In this document: positions 36,696-46,581 of the stretch, one piece after another
Numbering within the stretch: position 1 is the stretch's first letter
Layout of the letters: each line of letters opens with the position of its first letter
NCBI RefSeq assembly: GCF_964204865.1
Contig: NC_135259.1
Span: forward strand, 16,502,974-16,566,973
Source: Styela clava
Taxonomy: Eukaryota > Chordata > Ascidiacea > Stolidobranchia > Styelidae
Length of the DNA stretch: 64,000 bases
Direction: 5' to 3'
Made by a program: the position numbers and the translations under genes
Notes under the pieces: model-generated
Seen by the model: only the letters and a program-made list of their open reading frames with translations
Told to the model about the DNA's origin: nothing
Databases searched by the model: none

Positions 36696-37003
36696 CTGTA
36701 AAGCAGAGGCGTGCATTATACGGCCCGCGGGCCACAGCACGGCCCGCGGTACCTATTTACGTGGCCCGCTACAGACTTCATTCTTCGTAACCTATTAATT
36801 TAAAAACTTTTTCTGAATTGGAACTGCATCATTGGCATTTTTGACTGCAGTAAAAGTCTATAAGATTACATCACATTGCGATTCAATTCCGTCTACAGTG
36901 CATCATGATGTGCATTGTATGGAAACTGCCTTGTCTCGGCAGTGGTACGTGATCTTACTTTATGGTTGCAGGTTATTATACGAAAAAGCTTAACAAAGTT
37001 CAA

Positions 37004-37318
37004 ATGTCTACCAGTAAGAAAAGGAAAGTTGATTATGAAAGGCACAAGTTCAACAATGAGTGGAGTGTAAAATACTTCATTGTGCAACACAATCAACATG
37101 TAGTTTGCCTGATTTGCCAAAGCGCTGTATCAGTAATGAAGATTTACAATATCAAGCGACACTATTGTACAAAACACTCTGCTAGCTACGATAGCATTGT
37201 GGGCCAGTCACAGGTTGACAAAATGCAGCAATTGAAAAAGTCTTTGAGTAAACAGCAAAAGGTATTTCATGGTTACAAGAAGGACACTGAGTTAGTTACA
37301 AAACTGAGCTTCAAGATA
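37004..37318 (+). pseudogene. hAT transposase, N-terminal part with BED zinc finger (interrupted)
   Basis: The frame from the ATG at 37004 encodes a basic start (STSKKRKVDYERHKFNNEW), then a BED-type zinc finger (CLIC...HYCTKH). A helical stretch and VTKLSFKI follow, where the LINE interrupts it. This is the arrangement of hAT transposases related to vertebrate GTF2IRD2/ZBED-type genes. The protein resumes at 45334. It binds transposon ends in intact relatives; here it is dead. Confidence 0.75.
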
Positions 37319-37494
37319 TCAATCAAGTTTATTTTTTTCCAACCAGTAAAAAATAAATAAATAACACAGGCACAAATTACAAGAAAATAGTACACAATTT
37401 TACTGGGGAAGGGAAGTCGCGGGGAACCAAAACTGGTTATCGAGCAGCGACACCCGAAGTACCACTGTTATTATTGGATTATTATTGAACAACA

Positions 37495-37602
37495 AATAAG
37501 GTGAACACTAAACACAATAAATAAGGTGAACACTGAACACAATAAATAAAGTGAACACTAAAAACAAATACGTTAAGCTATTGTTTACAGGGGGGGGGGG
37601 GG
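37495..37602. repeat. short tandem repeat and G-run in the LINE 3' UTR
   Basis: Three units of about 26-28 bases ('gtgaacactaaacacaataa' type) at 37500-37570, followed by a run of 13 G at 37590-37602. Confidence 0.7.
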
Positions 37603-37812
37603 ATTCTTTTTATAATTTGAATGTTAGAGGGCTGTTTTTCTAATTGGGCACTAGTTGCAGAATTTGTTATTGTTATTATTTGAGGGAAACTGTTATCAAA
37701 GTTATTTGAGATTTGGGCAAAAATTATGGAGCATGGACATAGCAGCAATACAATAATAATATAACTTGAATACGTGAGGGAAAAAAAAAAAACCTTGTCG
37801 TCTTTTTTTCAT

Positions 37813-40800
37813 CTATTCATAGTCATCAAGTAGATGAATTTTTAATCGCTTACTGAATGTTGCAAGTGAGTTTTCTTTAATATTAGACGGAATTTTTTCC
37901 CAAATTAGTATGCCTTCTGTTTTGAGCGTTTTTTTTGTTGATGAAAATGAACATCGAGGCATGAAATAAGTCCTTTTTGTAACACTCCTTGTGGCATGGC
38001 TAGGGATGGTTGAAATTTTTGTAAAAAAGTTATGAAATATAGGGGGTAGCATATGATTTTCGAAGCGATACATAAATTTGGCAATTTCAGAAAGATAGAT
38101 ATCTTTCAGTTGCAATACTCCACACTGCTTGTATAAGAGTGAGTTATGAACATGCTGTGATTCTGCAGATAGCATGCAGCGAATTGCCCTGTTATGCAGA
38201 ATTACTAGTGGTTTTAGCGTAGTTTTATTAGTTCCTCCCCAACTTATAATGCCATATTTCAGATGAGAGTATATAAGACTATAGTATACAATTTTTAATG
38301 CATCGATACCGAGGATTCTACGTAACTTATACAATATTCCGAGTGATTGTGAAACTTTTTTACATAAGTGATCAATATGAGGTTTCCATGACAAGTTCTC
38401 ATCTAGGATTATACCCAAATACTTAATACATTTGGTTCTTTCTAACTTTTTATTGTCAATTTGGAGATGGAACTGCCAAGTAGTTTGCCTGGAACCAAAA
38501 ACCATGAATTTAGTTTTTGAGAGGTTTAATGATGATTTATTACTTTTTAGCCATAAGTTGACCATCTCGATTTTTTTATTAATCGAAATCTGCAGTTCTT
38601 CACAGCATGCAGCAGAATCAATGAGCGCGGTATCGTCTGCAAAAAGAGTCGAGTCTAAGCTAGTTGCTGCTGGTAAATCATTGATGTATAGTAGAAATAA
38701 AAGCGGTCCAAGAGTACTTCTTCCCTGTGGGACACCACATGTTATATATTCAAGCGAAGAGATGCCATCGATGCATTCAATGTACTGTTGTCTCTCACTT
38801 AGATATGAGTGTAATAATTTGAGGGGTAAACCTCGAATTCCATAATGAGACATTTTACAAAGCAAAATTTCATGGTTCACAGTGTCAAAGGCTTTAGCCA
38901 AGTCTAAAAATACAGTACAGGTGACTCTGCCTTTTGACAAGTTTTCGAATATTTTTTCTCTCAATTTTGTCACTGCGAGTTCGGTCGAATAGTCATTTCG
39001 GAAACCAAATTGGGATTCATTCAGCACATTTGTTTTGTCAAAGTAGACTGCAAGGCGATTATACAAAGTTTTTTCATAAATTTTGGCAAACTGAGAAAAA
39101 AGAGAAATAGGTCGGTAATTATTAGGGTCAGATTTTGTGCCTTTTTTATGAATCGGTACTACTTTTGCTAATTTTAATATTTCAGGATAAATACCTTCCC
39201 TAAAACTTTGGTTGATAATTTTTGTGAGTGTTGGAGCTAAAATTGATTTTGCAATCTTGATAAGCCCGGTCGGTATACTATCCGGCCCTACTGCCTTGTT
39301 GGTATCTAATTTATTTATTAGACTTTCAACTTCGCAATGTGTAGTTTCCTGAAGAAAGAATGAGTTTTGCAATGAAGAACCTAGAAATACGTCAAATTTC
39401 TTTGGAGATGGCCCGATTTTAGATGCAAGCTTGCGGCCGATACTTGAGAAGTGTTTATTCATAACATCACAAATTACATTGCTATTATAATTTTTTTCAC
39501 CGTTAATTTCAATAAATGATGGCAAGTTATCAGTTTTTGAGTTTTTGTTTATAATATTACGAGTTTGCTTCCAAGTTTTGGCAATGTTTTTTTGACATAC
39601 TTCCAATTTTTCTTTGTAGTAGTTTTTTCTTGCAGTCGAGAGTGAGTTTTCAAGACATTTTTTATAGGTTTTGTATTTCTTGAACTTTTCAGATTTTTTA
39701 TTCTTGTAACTATTTTCGTACATTTTATTTTTTACTCTAATTGATTTCAGCAAGCCAGCAGTAATCCAGGGTTTTATCCTCATTTTAACTTCTTTTTTAG
39801 ACAAGGTTTTTAATGGCACATGTTCATCAATAACTTCTTTGATTGTTTCAATAAAAATGTGAAAATTGGAGTTAGTATCTCTCTCTGTGTTTAAGTTGCG
39901 GTTCAGTACAGCCGTGAGATGTTCCAGATAATTTTCTGGCGAAAAATAAGAAAAATCTCGTTTGCGCAATTTTATTTTAGACTTTTCACACATTAGTTTT
40001 GTCTCTATTAATAAAGGAAAATGATCAGACAAGTCATTAGTTACAATATTTGTACATGTTTCTAATTGCATATCATTAAGGTATACATGGTCCAATAGGG
40101 TTTCACTTGTCAAGCCTAGTCTTGTAGGCTTGTTTACACCACACAAAAAACCAGCACTATGTATAGTATCTACGTAGTTTTTAACTTTGTGATCAATGTC
40201 ATATTTAAGAATGTCAATATTGAAATCCCCAAGAATAAATGAACTAGAACCATATGAGCTGAGCTGTGAGATCATTGAAACAAAATTTTCTTGGAATTCA
40301 GAATACGAATAAAGAGGATGTCTATAAACAACTCCAACTATTAATTTTTTTTGTTGTATATTATAACTAGTATTACTAATTTTCAGTTCAACCCAAATGT
40401 TCTCACAGCCAAGGACTTCAAAATTAAGATCGTCACGTTCTATAGCATGTATATTGTCTAATACATATATTCCTACTCCACCGGCATTAGTCGATGAGTC
40501 ACGGTGAAAAAACTTATACCCTTTTAATGAAATGTTGTGGTCAGTTTTACCAAGTTTGGTTTCCGAAATGGCTATTATTTCAGGTAAGTTTATTGCCTGG
40601 CTAAGAAAGAGTTCAATTTTTTCTTTGTTACGGTATAAACTTCGTACATTGAAGTGCATCATGTGCATTGTCCCTTTTCGCTTAGCAAGTAATGCTTGGA
40701 TGGCTAATTGGGTGTTTATATAATTGCTACCAAGGTTCCATTGCACGACATCTGGTATTATATCAGAATTGGCATAGTCAGTAACGCTTTCGAAATCATA

Positions 40801-40865
40801 TGCCACCGAAAGATTTTCTGCTATACAAACTCTACTGTAATATGGAGTGGTGCTATTACCTAGGC
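37813..40865 (-). CDS. LINE ORF2 main part: endonuclease and reverse transcriptase
   Basis: Open for over a thousand codons without a stop, so the insertion is recent. Counting from the first Met of the open frame, whose first 13 residues come from the inserted element, an apurinic-type endonuclease lies at about 80-300 (HFNVRSL, SETKL, LGDFNID, SDHFPL). A reverse transcriptase follows at about 535-800 (NYRPISL, FLDLAKAFDTV, GVPQG, FADD). All catalytic residues expected for both domains are present. One oddity: after GVPQG the sequence reads RSTLGP, one residue longer than the common form. The natural N-terminus lies at 44668-44810, beyond an inserted DNA element. Function: target-primed reverse transcription of the LINE RNA. 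Confidence 0.9.
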
Positions 40866-43800
40866 CAATGACATTAAACAACATGATAGGCAACTCTGAC
40901 GTCACTCCATAAGACTACAGGCGAAACATTATATTTCATGATACGCTCCAATGCACATATTTCTCGTCGCCTTTCGCGTCCGTTTTCCTCTCGCTTTTGC
41001 TACTGGGCGTCTTTTTCACGTGCAGTACCTGCCTTTTTGCGCCTGTAACGAAACATAATAATCTCTATATCTAAGAAGTTTTGCTTACTTGGAAAGCTGG
41101 AATAACAGGCAAGCTGTAAAGAGCAATTCTGGACATCATAGACGTTTTTTTTTATCAGAGAAGATTACAAACGCGATAGCGGAAAGATTTGTATGGAACA
41201 TTTTGCAGATAATGATAAAGTTCAAAGTTAGTAATTTTAATGTTTGCGCTTAATCATTGAAATTTCATTTAAAGAGGGTGTCATACAAAACTGTGCTGCG
41301 ATACAATTCCATAACACAAAGTTTGCACCTATCGAACTTGCTTTTGTAGGTGAATTTATTAGACTTATTACATATTCAGTTAATCGTAGGTAACATTGCT
41401 GGTACATAATGCATCGTAGATAGGTTTGTTTAAATTTAGGAATTTAGCTCATAGCCCACTAATTAATATTATCTTCTATGCAGGAGGTTGCAGGGCTGAA
41501 TTCAACTTGCAGCCTTACCGATCACCTGGCGATGCTCATTTAGTTTGGCTCGAGCAAGTCTTCTTGAAATGCTTGTGTGGATGGAAACTACCTATATTTT
41601 TTGCATTCCTACGATTTTATACAAATTTATTCTGAGGGATTTCGCATATAATTCTCACTGATTGTTGGCTGTTCATAATTCCTATTGATTGTGAATTCTG
41701 ATTATAACAATTAGTTGAAAATTTTTTTACCTAATTTATCGGCACCTTTTTCTTGTCAATACTGCAAGCTGAGGTAATAAACATGACAATACATTTATGT
41801 CATCTGGAAGCAAAATATGCACACTAATTAATAGTTTGGCACATTGAGATAATACATCATGACAGAAAATACAAGTTAAAGATATGTATGACCATCACAT
41901 GGTAATTAAAATTAAAAAAATTAATAGGGGCTGTGGAGTATGAAAAGTTCAAGACAAAGAAAAAAACAAATGTTCATAGCTCATGAACTCTCAATTTTGC
42001 CTCCATTGCTTTGTGAAGGCCAATATATTTCGAGTGGCTGAATTGGTTTACCTTTATGATAGCAACGATTTTGTATTTAATATAGCGAGATTATTTCAAT
42101 TTAATTGAAGTGATATAATTTCCCAAAGCAATGCTTGAATCGTCTAGAATAGATCAGTGGTGTCAAACTCATGGGTTTTCGAGAGCCGCATCGCATTTTG
42201 AAAATTGTAAAAAGAGCCGCAAACAGTTTTTGATAATGTATACTTAAAAGATATTTTTAAGATAGTTTTAGTTTGTGACATATATTGTGATGCAACTAAA
42301 CAGTTGGATTAAGTTTTATTATTTTCTTCAATTTCAAATGCAATTACATATTAATATTTGCATTCCACTATTATTGCAACATTTGCAAGTTACAGTATTT
42401 ATTATAAAAAATCGTAAAATTCTATGTACAACCATCAAAATCATTTTTGAACAAGCTTTGAATAAGGAAAGAATAATACATACACTAAAAATAACTTAAT
42501 CTAAATATATGAACCTAAAATTAACAAAAATACTACAGTATAAACTCAATGTTTTAATAATTACATTTGTCCTAGCGTTTGGCATCTTTTTGTGTCACCA
42601 GCATACTAAGGCCAGTTCGAAATGATTTTATAGTACCAACTCTAACTAACGAGGCCACATGATCATGGGTTTATCTGGATCTTTACGAATGTTTAATTAA
42701 TTCCAGTAATGCAAAAAAGCTACTTTTATCATTTCATGTATAGATCAGTAAAAAAACAAATGACAGATTTTTTCGACAAGACATTTCGCACTACATTGCG
42801 TGCCATAGGATTGCTTGAATTATTATTGATATTGATTTTTAGTAACTAAGTCGTTGTATAATTATATTAATATACAAACACATGGAAATTTTCTGTTCGA
42901 AGTTGGTCTTCGAATTTGTCATATTGACTGCTGAGCTTATTGTGTTTTTTGATTGTATTGATGGAAATATGACAAATTAAACAATGTGCTTCAGAATTTT
43001 GTGAAGAGCAGAAATGTTACAACTCCCATTTTCTTCGAAAATGCCACCTTCTTCATGTACTTTGCGTTTAATTTAATTACTCAAGTGTTTTATTCAAGTA
43101 TTCTTTTGCTAGCTTGATGTGTATTCTTAATTGGGTCAAAATGTGGACAAAAAAAATTAATATTCCAAAACTACTTTCAGTAAATTGTTTTCTGTGTGGA
43201 TAATCAATTTCACTCTAGAAGGTTTGAAAAATCTATTACATTTAGATAAAAAAAAAACTTCCAAAATACTATTACAATTATTGTTAAGCGTTCGAGGGCC
43301 GCACTGGAAGTTCTCTGGGGCCGCGAGTTTGAGATCCCTGGTCTAGATTGAAGTTGTTCAAAAAATATATGATAGTATTTTATCATGAATGATGATTATA
43401 CCCTTCCGGAATTTCTTCTATAGTACTACCAAAAGTTGATGAACCAAATCTAACACAGGTGCAGTGAGGTACCCGTAATCCTCATTTCCAAAGCTGTTTT
43501 AAGTATGTCTGGCGTGTTTTGTGCCTTTTTACAAATAAGACCGCTTATGCAATCTTACGCTTTGGAATTTTTAGTTATTTTCCTCAAGCCCTGCAGAATG
43601 CGGGGGCCATAAACAACTCTACCGGAGGGTCAAATGTCTTTGCATGCCTCCATAGGTTGTTTTTCTATTGCAAACATTATATTTCTTGGAATCACACTGT
43701 CACTGATATGTCGCCAGACTTCTGATATCTCCCCGTCTGCTATAGTTGTCCTGTGAATAAATAATAGGAAATTGAGATTAGACGAATAGTTGAAAGTTTT

Positions 43801-44667
43801 GCTTTATGTCGGCTTAATTTCTTGATTGGTATACTTACTATTTCTGCTATTGCCTCTTGTACTGCAAGAGTCTCACAATGCTTAGACAGGTTTGTCCACA
43901 ACTTTCACATCTGAAGAAAGAGAGGAGATTTATTAATTTTCGTTAAGAATAAATAAAGCAGTCTATATGATTTAAAATGGAAAAGCTAATAAATCCAATA
44001 TCTCATGTATTATGTAAAAAATATTTTACTGAATTTGGGATATAAACCAACTAATAAAAGGGTTTAGTCAGAAAATTACAAGCATTCGTGGCTCCAAATA
44101 CTTGAGAAATCAGACTATACAATATAGACCGGTATGAGTGAAATGTTAGGTGAACTTGTTAACACTTTGATTCAATACGCAAATAAAAGTGAATGCGCAA
44201 TAGTATGTTACAATGAGCAACAATCAACAATGAGTATATATCCTCACTGATTAAAAAAATCTAACTGGAGGTGCATGAACTATTTGAAACCATAAGGGGT
44301 AAGTAAATATGTAATTTCGGCAAATGGGCAACTACTTGGCAACTACGTACCGTACTGAATAACTTCGTAGTATTTGACAAAGGCTGGCTTTCCCACATGT
44401 ACTTAACAGTGCGATTCCCGGGTGTGATATACAACAATAGTATTCACCTTACCTTTTACCGATTTCTTTTTACCCCAACTTTCAAAAATATCATTAAAAT
44501 CGACAACAACTGTCAAAGCAGGCACGAACACCATTCGTGCTACGCCTCGAAAGCAGCACACATCCGCTCGTTTTCGTCTCGTCAAGTATGTGCATTGGAG
44601 CGTGCTATCGAATACGATCTTCGGACAAAAATGCCGGAGTTGCGCATCATGTTGTTTAATGTCATTG
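40866..44667. mobile_element. unclassified inverted-repeat DNA element inside LINE ORF2
   Basis: Both ends begin CAATGACATTAAACAACATG when read inward, with weaker similarity for about 100 bases ('gctccaatgcacata' on both). A 7-base target duplication CCTAGGC lies at 40859-40865 and 44668-44674; removing one copy and the element restores the ORF2 frame (FLSLGNSTTPYY). Total 3.8 kb, of which 1.2 kb is a nested hAT MITE. I find no transposase. The 7-base duplication and CA ends might suggest the P superfamily, but that is a guess. Confidence 0.8.
42155..43340. mobile_element. non-autonomous hAT element, 1.19 kb (innermost nested element)
   Basis: Ends CAGTGGTGTCAAACTCATGG and CGAGTTTGAGATCCCTG. 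Target duplications gaatagat (42147-42154) and gtctagat (43341-43348) agree at 6 of 8. AT-rich interior without a transposase. Confidence 0.8.
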
Positions 44668-44810
44668 CCTAGGCTAAGAAATTGTCCATACGATAATAAT
44701 GAACATTTAAAGTGAATCCACTGTTCACATATATCACAAAATATGCTATCATAATCATCTGTTAAGGTATCAGAACAAAGTTTACAAGTATATTCATTAG
44801 CAGGGCTCAT
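44668..44810 (-). CDS. LINE ORF2 N-terminal PHD-like finger (severed)
   Basis: Starts at ATG 44808-44810: MSPANEYTCKLC, then FCDIC, WIHFKC and FLSLG, a Cys/His finger of the PHD type. The last finger ligand (PYYSRVC) lies at the start of the main ORF2 part on the other side of the inserted element. Many CR1/L2-like elements of invertebrates carry such a finger before the endonuclease. Confidence 0.7.
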
Positions 44811-44905
44811 TTACATTCTAAGATGTTGGAGGATCTCCAAATTTAAGAAATGTATCCCTCATATTCAAAAAAATCCCGACAAGATTGCAAATTAACAACA
44901 TGAAA

Positions 44906-45328
44906 CTATCGAATTCTAACTAGATCATCAGAACTAGATATTTTTAAAGAAGCTGCCCCTTTGTTCTTTCTAACAAATATTTTTCCATGGTAGGTATAGG
45001 CAAACATATAGCCTTTTTGATTTTTTAGTTGACGTACTTGATAAAATAATTGCTTTTGTAGGTCTGTAAGGTTTTCATTTATGTATATGTTTTTATGTTG
45101 TTTGAACAAGTTAGATTTTCTACTGTAAATTTCATCTCTTTTGCTCTGTCGACAAAATCTGACTATGATACCTGAGCTTTTATCTTTTGGTCCAAGCCGG
45201 TGTGCAGCAGATATGTCTTCATCCTTCAATTGAACATTAATCATTCCAGCCACTTTCTTGACTATATCAAACACATTTTCATTTTCTACTTGCTTGTAGC
45301 CATGTATTTCCAGATTCAGTCTTCGATC
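44906..45328 (-). CDS. LINE ORF1 C-terminal part
   Basis: About 140 residues open to a stop at 44906, with the segments ISAAHRLG, IIVRFCRQSKRDEIYS and QLFYQVRQLK. These are typical of LINE ORF1 RNA-binding C-terminal domains. The 5' end is cut by the insertion boundary; the frame runs on into hAT sequence without a start codon. Confidence 0.7.
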   Translation of the reverse strand, partial: DRRLNLEIHGYKQVENENVFDIVKKVAGMINVQLKDEDISAAHRLGPKDKSSGIIVRFCRQSKRDEIYSRKSNLFKQHKNIYINENLTDLQKQLFYQVRQLKNQKGYMFAYTYHGKIFVRKNKGAASLKISSSDDLVRIR

Positions 45329-45333
45329 AGATA

Positions 45334-45575
45334 GCTGGAGCAATTGCCGAAAAAGGAAAGCCGTACAGCGATGATGAATTCATTAAGAATTATTTGAGGT
45401 ATTCATCGAAAATGTATCCCCAGAGAAGAAAATTTAGTGGAGCAAGTAAGCCTGTCTCGTTTTACAGTGGCTCGCCGAATAGACGATCTACTGGGAAACA
45501 TCGCAGTTTCTCTAAAAGACGGAATGAGCAGATGATGATTTGTTCGATGGTCTGGCCTCCCGTATCACTATACTT
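45334..45575 (+). pseudogene. hAT transposase, continuation after the LINE, with a frameshift
   Basis: Reads AGAIAEKGKPYSDDEFIKN in frame with the part before 37318. Near 45449 the frame must shift by one to continue as LSRFTVARRIDDLLGNIAV, the expected next block of this transposase family. It ends soon after; the catalytic domain is missing. Confidence 0.65.
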
Positions 45576-45624
45576 GTAGTTTTTGGCCCATTGCGCTAAA
45601 CAGTTGCACGCCCCTGCTGTAAAG

Positions 45625-46581
45625 TTACAGGATCACAGCTGAGGGGTCGTGTCTTTGAAGGCGTCCCGATTTGAAGTCGAAAAAACATGGTAACCTTTGC
45701 TATAGGTCTTACTTAAGGTTTTGTTTGTCCTGATTTTATAATGCGTTTTTACTTATTTTTTTTATTGTGAACTATTTTATTGTCTGATGTGCCACGACCT
45801 TCAACCCCCGGAAAATTCTCCCCATGCGTTACCATTGAGTAATTATATATATATATAAAATATAAAATTATATAAAATTAATAAAAAATATGACAACTGA
45901 CTAGCTCCCTCAGGCGCAAAAGAAGAACGAGTTGATTGCCAGTGCCTGGCGACTTGGCGAGTAGTTTCAAGCTATCGATTTACAAATCTGCAAATGTGCT
46001 CAACTAGATGTATGCATACATGAGACATGGGGATTTATGTTACATTTGGCCATATTCACCGCGACCTACCGGTGACGGTATACTAAAATTAATCAATTAA
46101 ATTATCAAGTCCTCCAGAACCAAATAACAGGCCTATCCTGCCCTGCCCTATAAACTTATACCCGTATTTCGTATTTGCAGATCCGTACGGTTCCGGTACT
46201 GTACATGTACCCACACAAATGTAGGACCAGGTGATGCACTGACTAATGCTGTGCGGTACGGTACCGGTACCGTAGTGTAAGCCTATCGTAGCCTACCTGT
46301 GTACAGGTTTATTTCCAGATTTCAGTACCTACCGGCTACCGGTAGCCTATTTGTATTGTATTACCGTATTGCTGTACGGTACCGTACCTCTACCGGTATT
46401 GGGATGCGGACAACTCGTCTACACGGACAACTCCACCAGTAGGCCTAATTTAACACCAGCATTAATTTAGCTCGAAACTTATACAGCTGAAAACTTTATT
46501 ACTGTATTACAACATAATCATTATTACGTTATGTTATTACAATTTACAGTATTATAGAAACTGGGATAAAATACGGTAGTC
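45625..46581. other. upstream region of GRIPAP1
   Basis: Contains an (AT)-rich run near 45848-45890 and, at 46060-46410, a cluster of CCGGTA/GGTACC words. No gene recognised. The promoter of GRIPAP1 is expected here. Confidence 0.4.
46060..46410 (+). promoter_or_regulatory. cluster of CCGGTA / GGTACC palindromes before GRIPAP1
   Basis: Repeated overlapping words such as CTACCGGT, GTACGGTTCCGGTACTG, CGGTACGGTACCGGTACCG, GGCTACCGGTAGCC and GTACGGTACCGTACC, about 170-520 bases before the ATG. This density is not seen elsewhere in the window. A promoter role is inferred from position. Confidence 0.35.

Larger units (their letters stand above)
37319..45328 (-). mobile_element. 5'-truncated two-ORF LINE (CR1/L2-like), inserted in the hAT element
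   Basis: Lies between AGATA at 37314-37318 and AGATA at 45329-45333, a short target duplication. Joining the hAT parts across one AGATA restores a continuous frame (SFKI then AGAIAEKGKP). On the minus strand it holds the C-terminal half of ORF1, a 95-base gap, the PHD-finger start of ORF2, a 3.8 kb insertion, and the endonuclease-reverse transcriptase. The 3' end finishes TTGATTGA. The 5' end is cut inside ORF1. Confidence 0.8.
36704..45616 (+). mobile_element. hAT transposon (outermost of four nested elements)
   Basis: Ends CAGAGGCGTGCA and TGCACGCCCCTG are inverted repeats. A perfect 8-base target duplication ctgtaaag lies at 36696-36703 and 45617-45624, although the ends are 8.9 kb apart. 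Inside the left end is a BED-finger transposase start, inside the right end the continuation of the same protein; a LINE separates them. Without the LINE the element is under 1 kb, so it was an internally deleted copy. Confidence 0.9.

Noticed and set aside
38432-38845. Plus-strand frame of 137 codons.
   Set aside because: Antisense shadow of the reverse transcriptase.
44397-44672. Plus-strand 91-codon frame ending in MLFNVIA, similar to the first residues of the LINE frame (MLFNVIG).
   Set aside because: Both are translations of the terminal inverted repeat of the element at 40866-44667, not a protein homology.
37319-45328. Twin-priming (5' inversion) as explanation for the inverted similarity between 40.9 and 44.6 kb.
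   Set aside because: The similarity is confined to the ends of one inserted element with a 7-base target duplication, and all LINE parts share one orientation.
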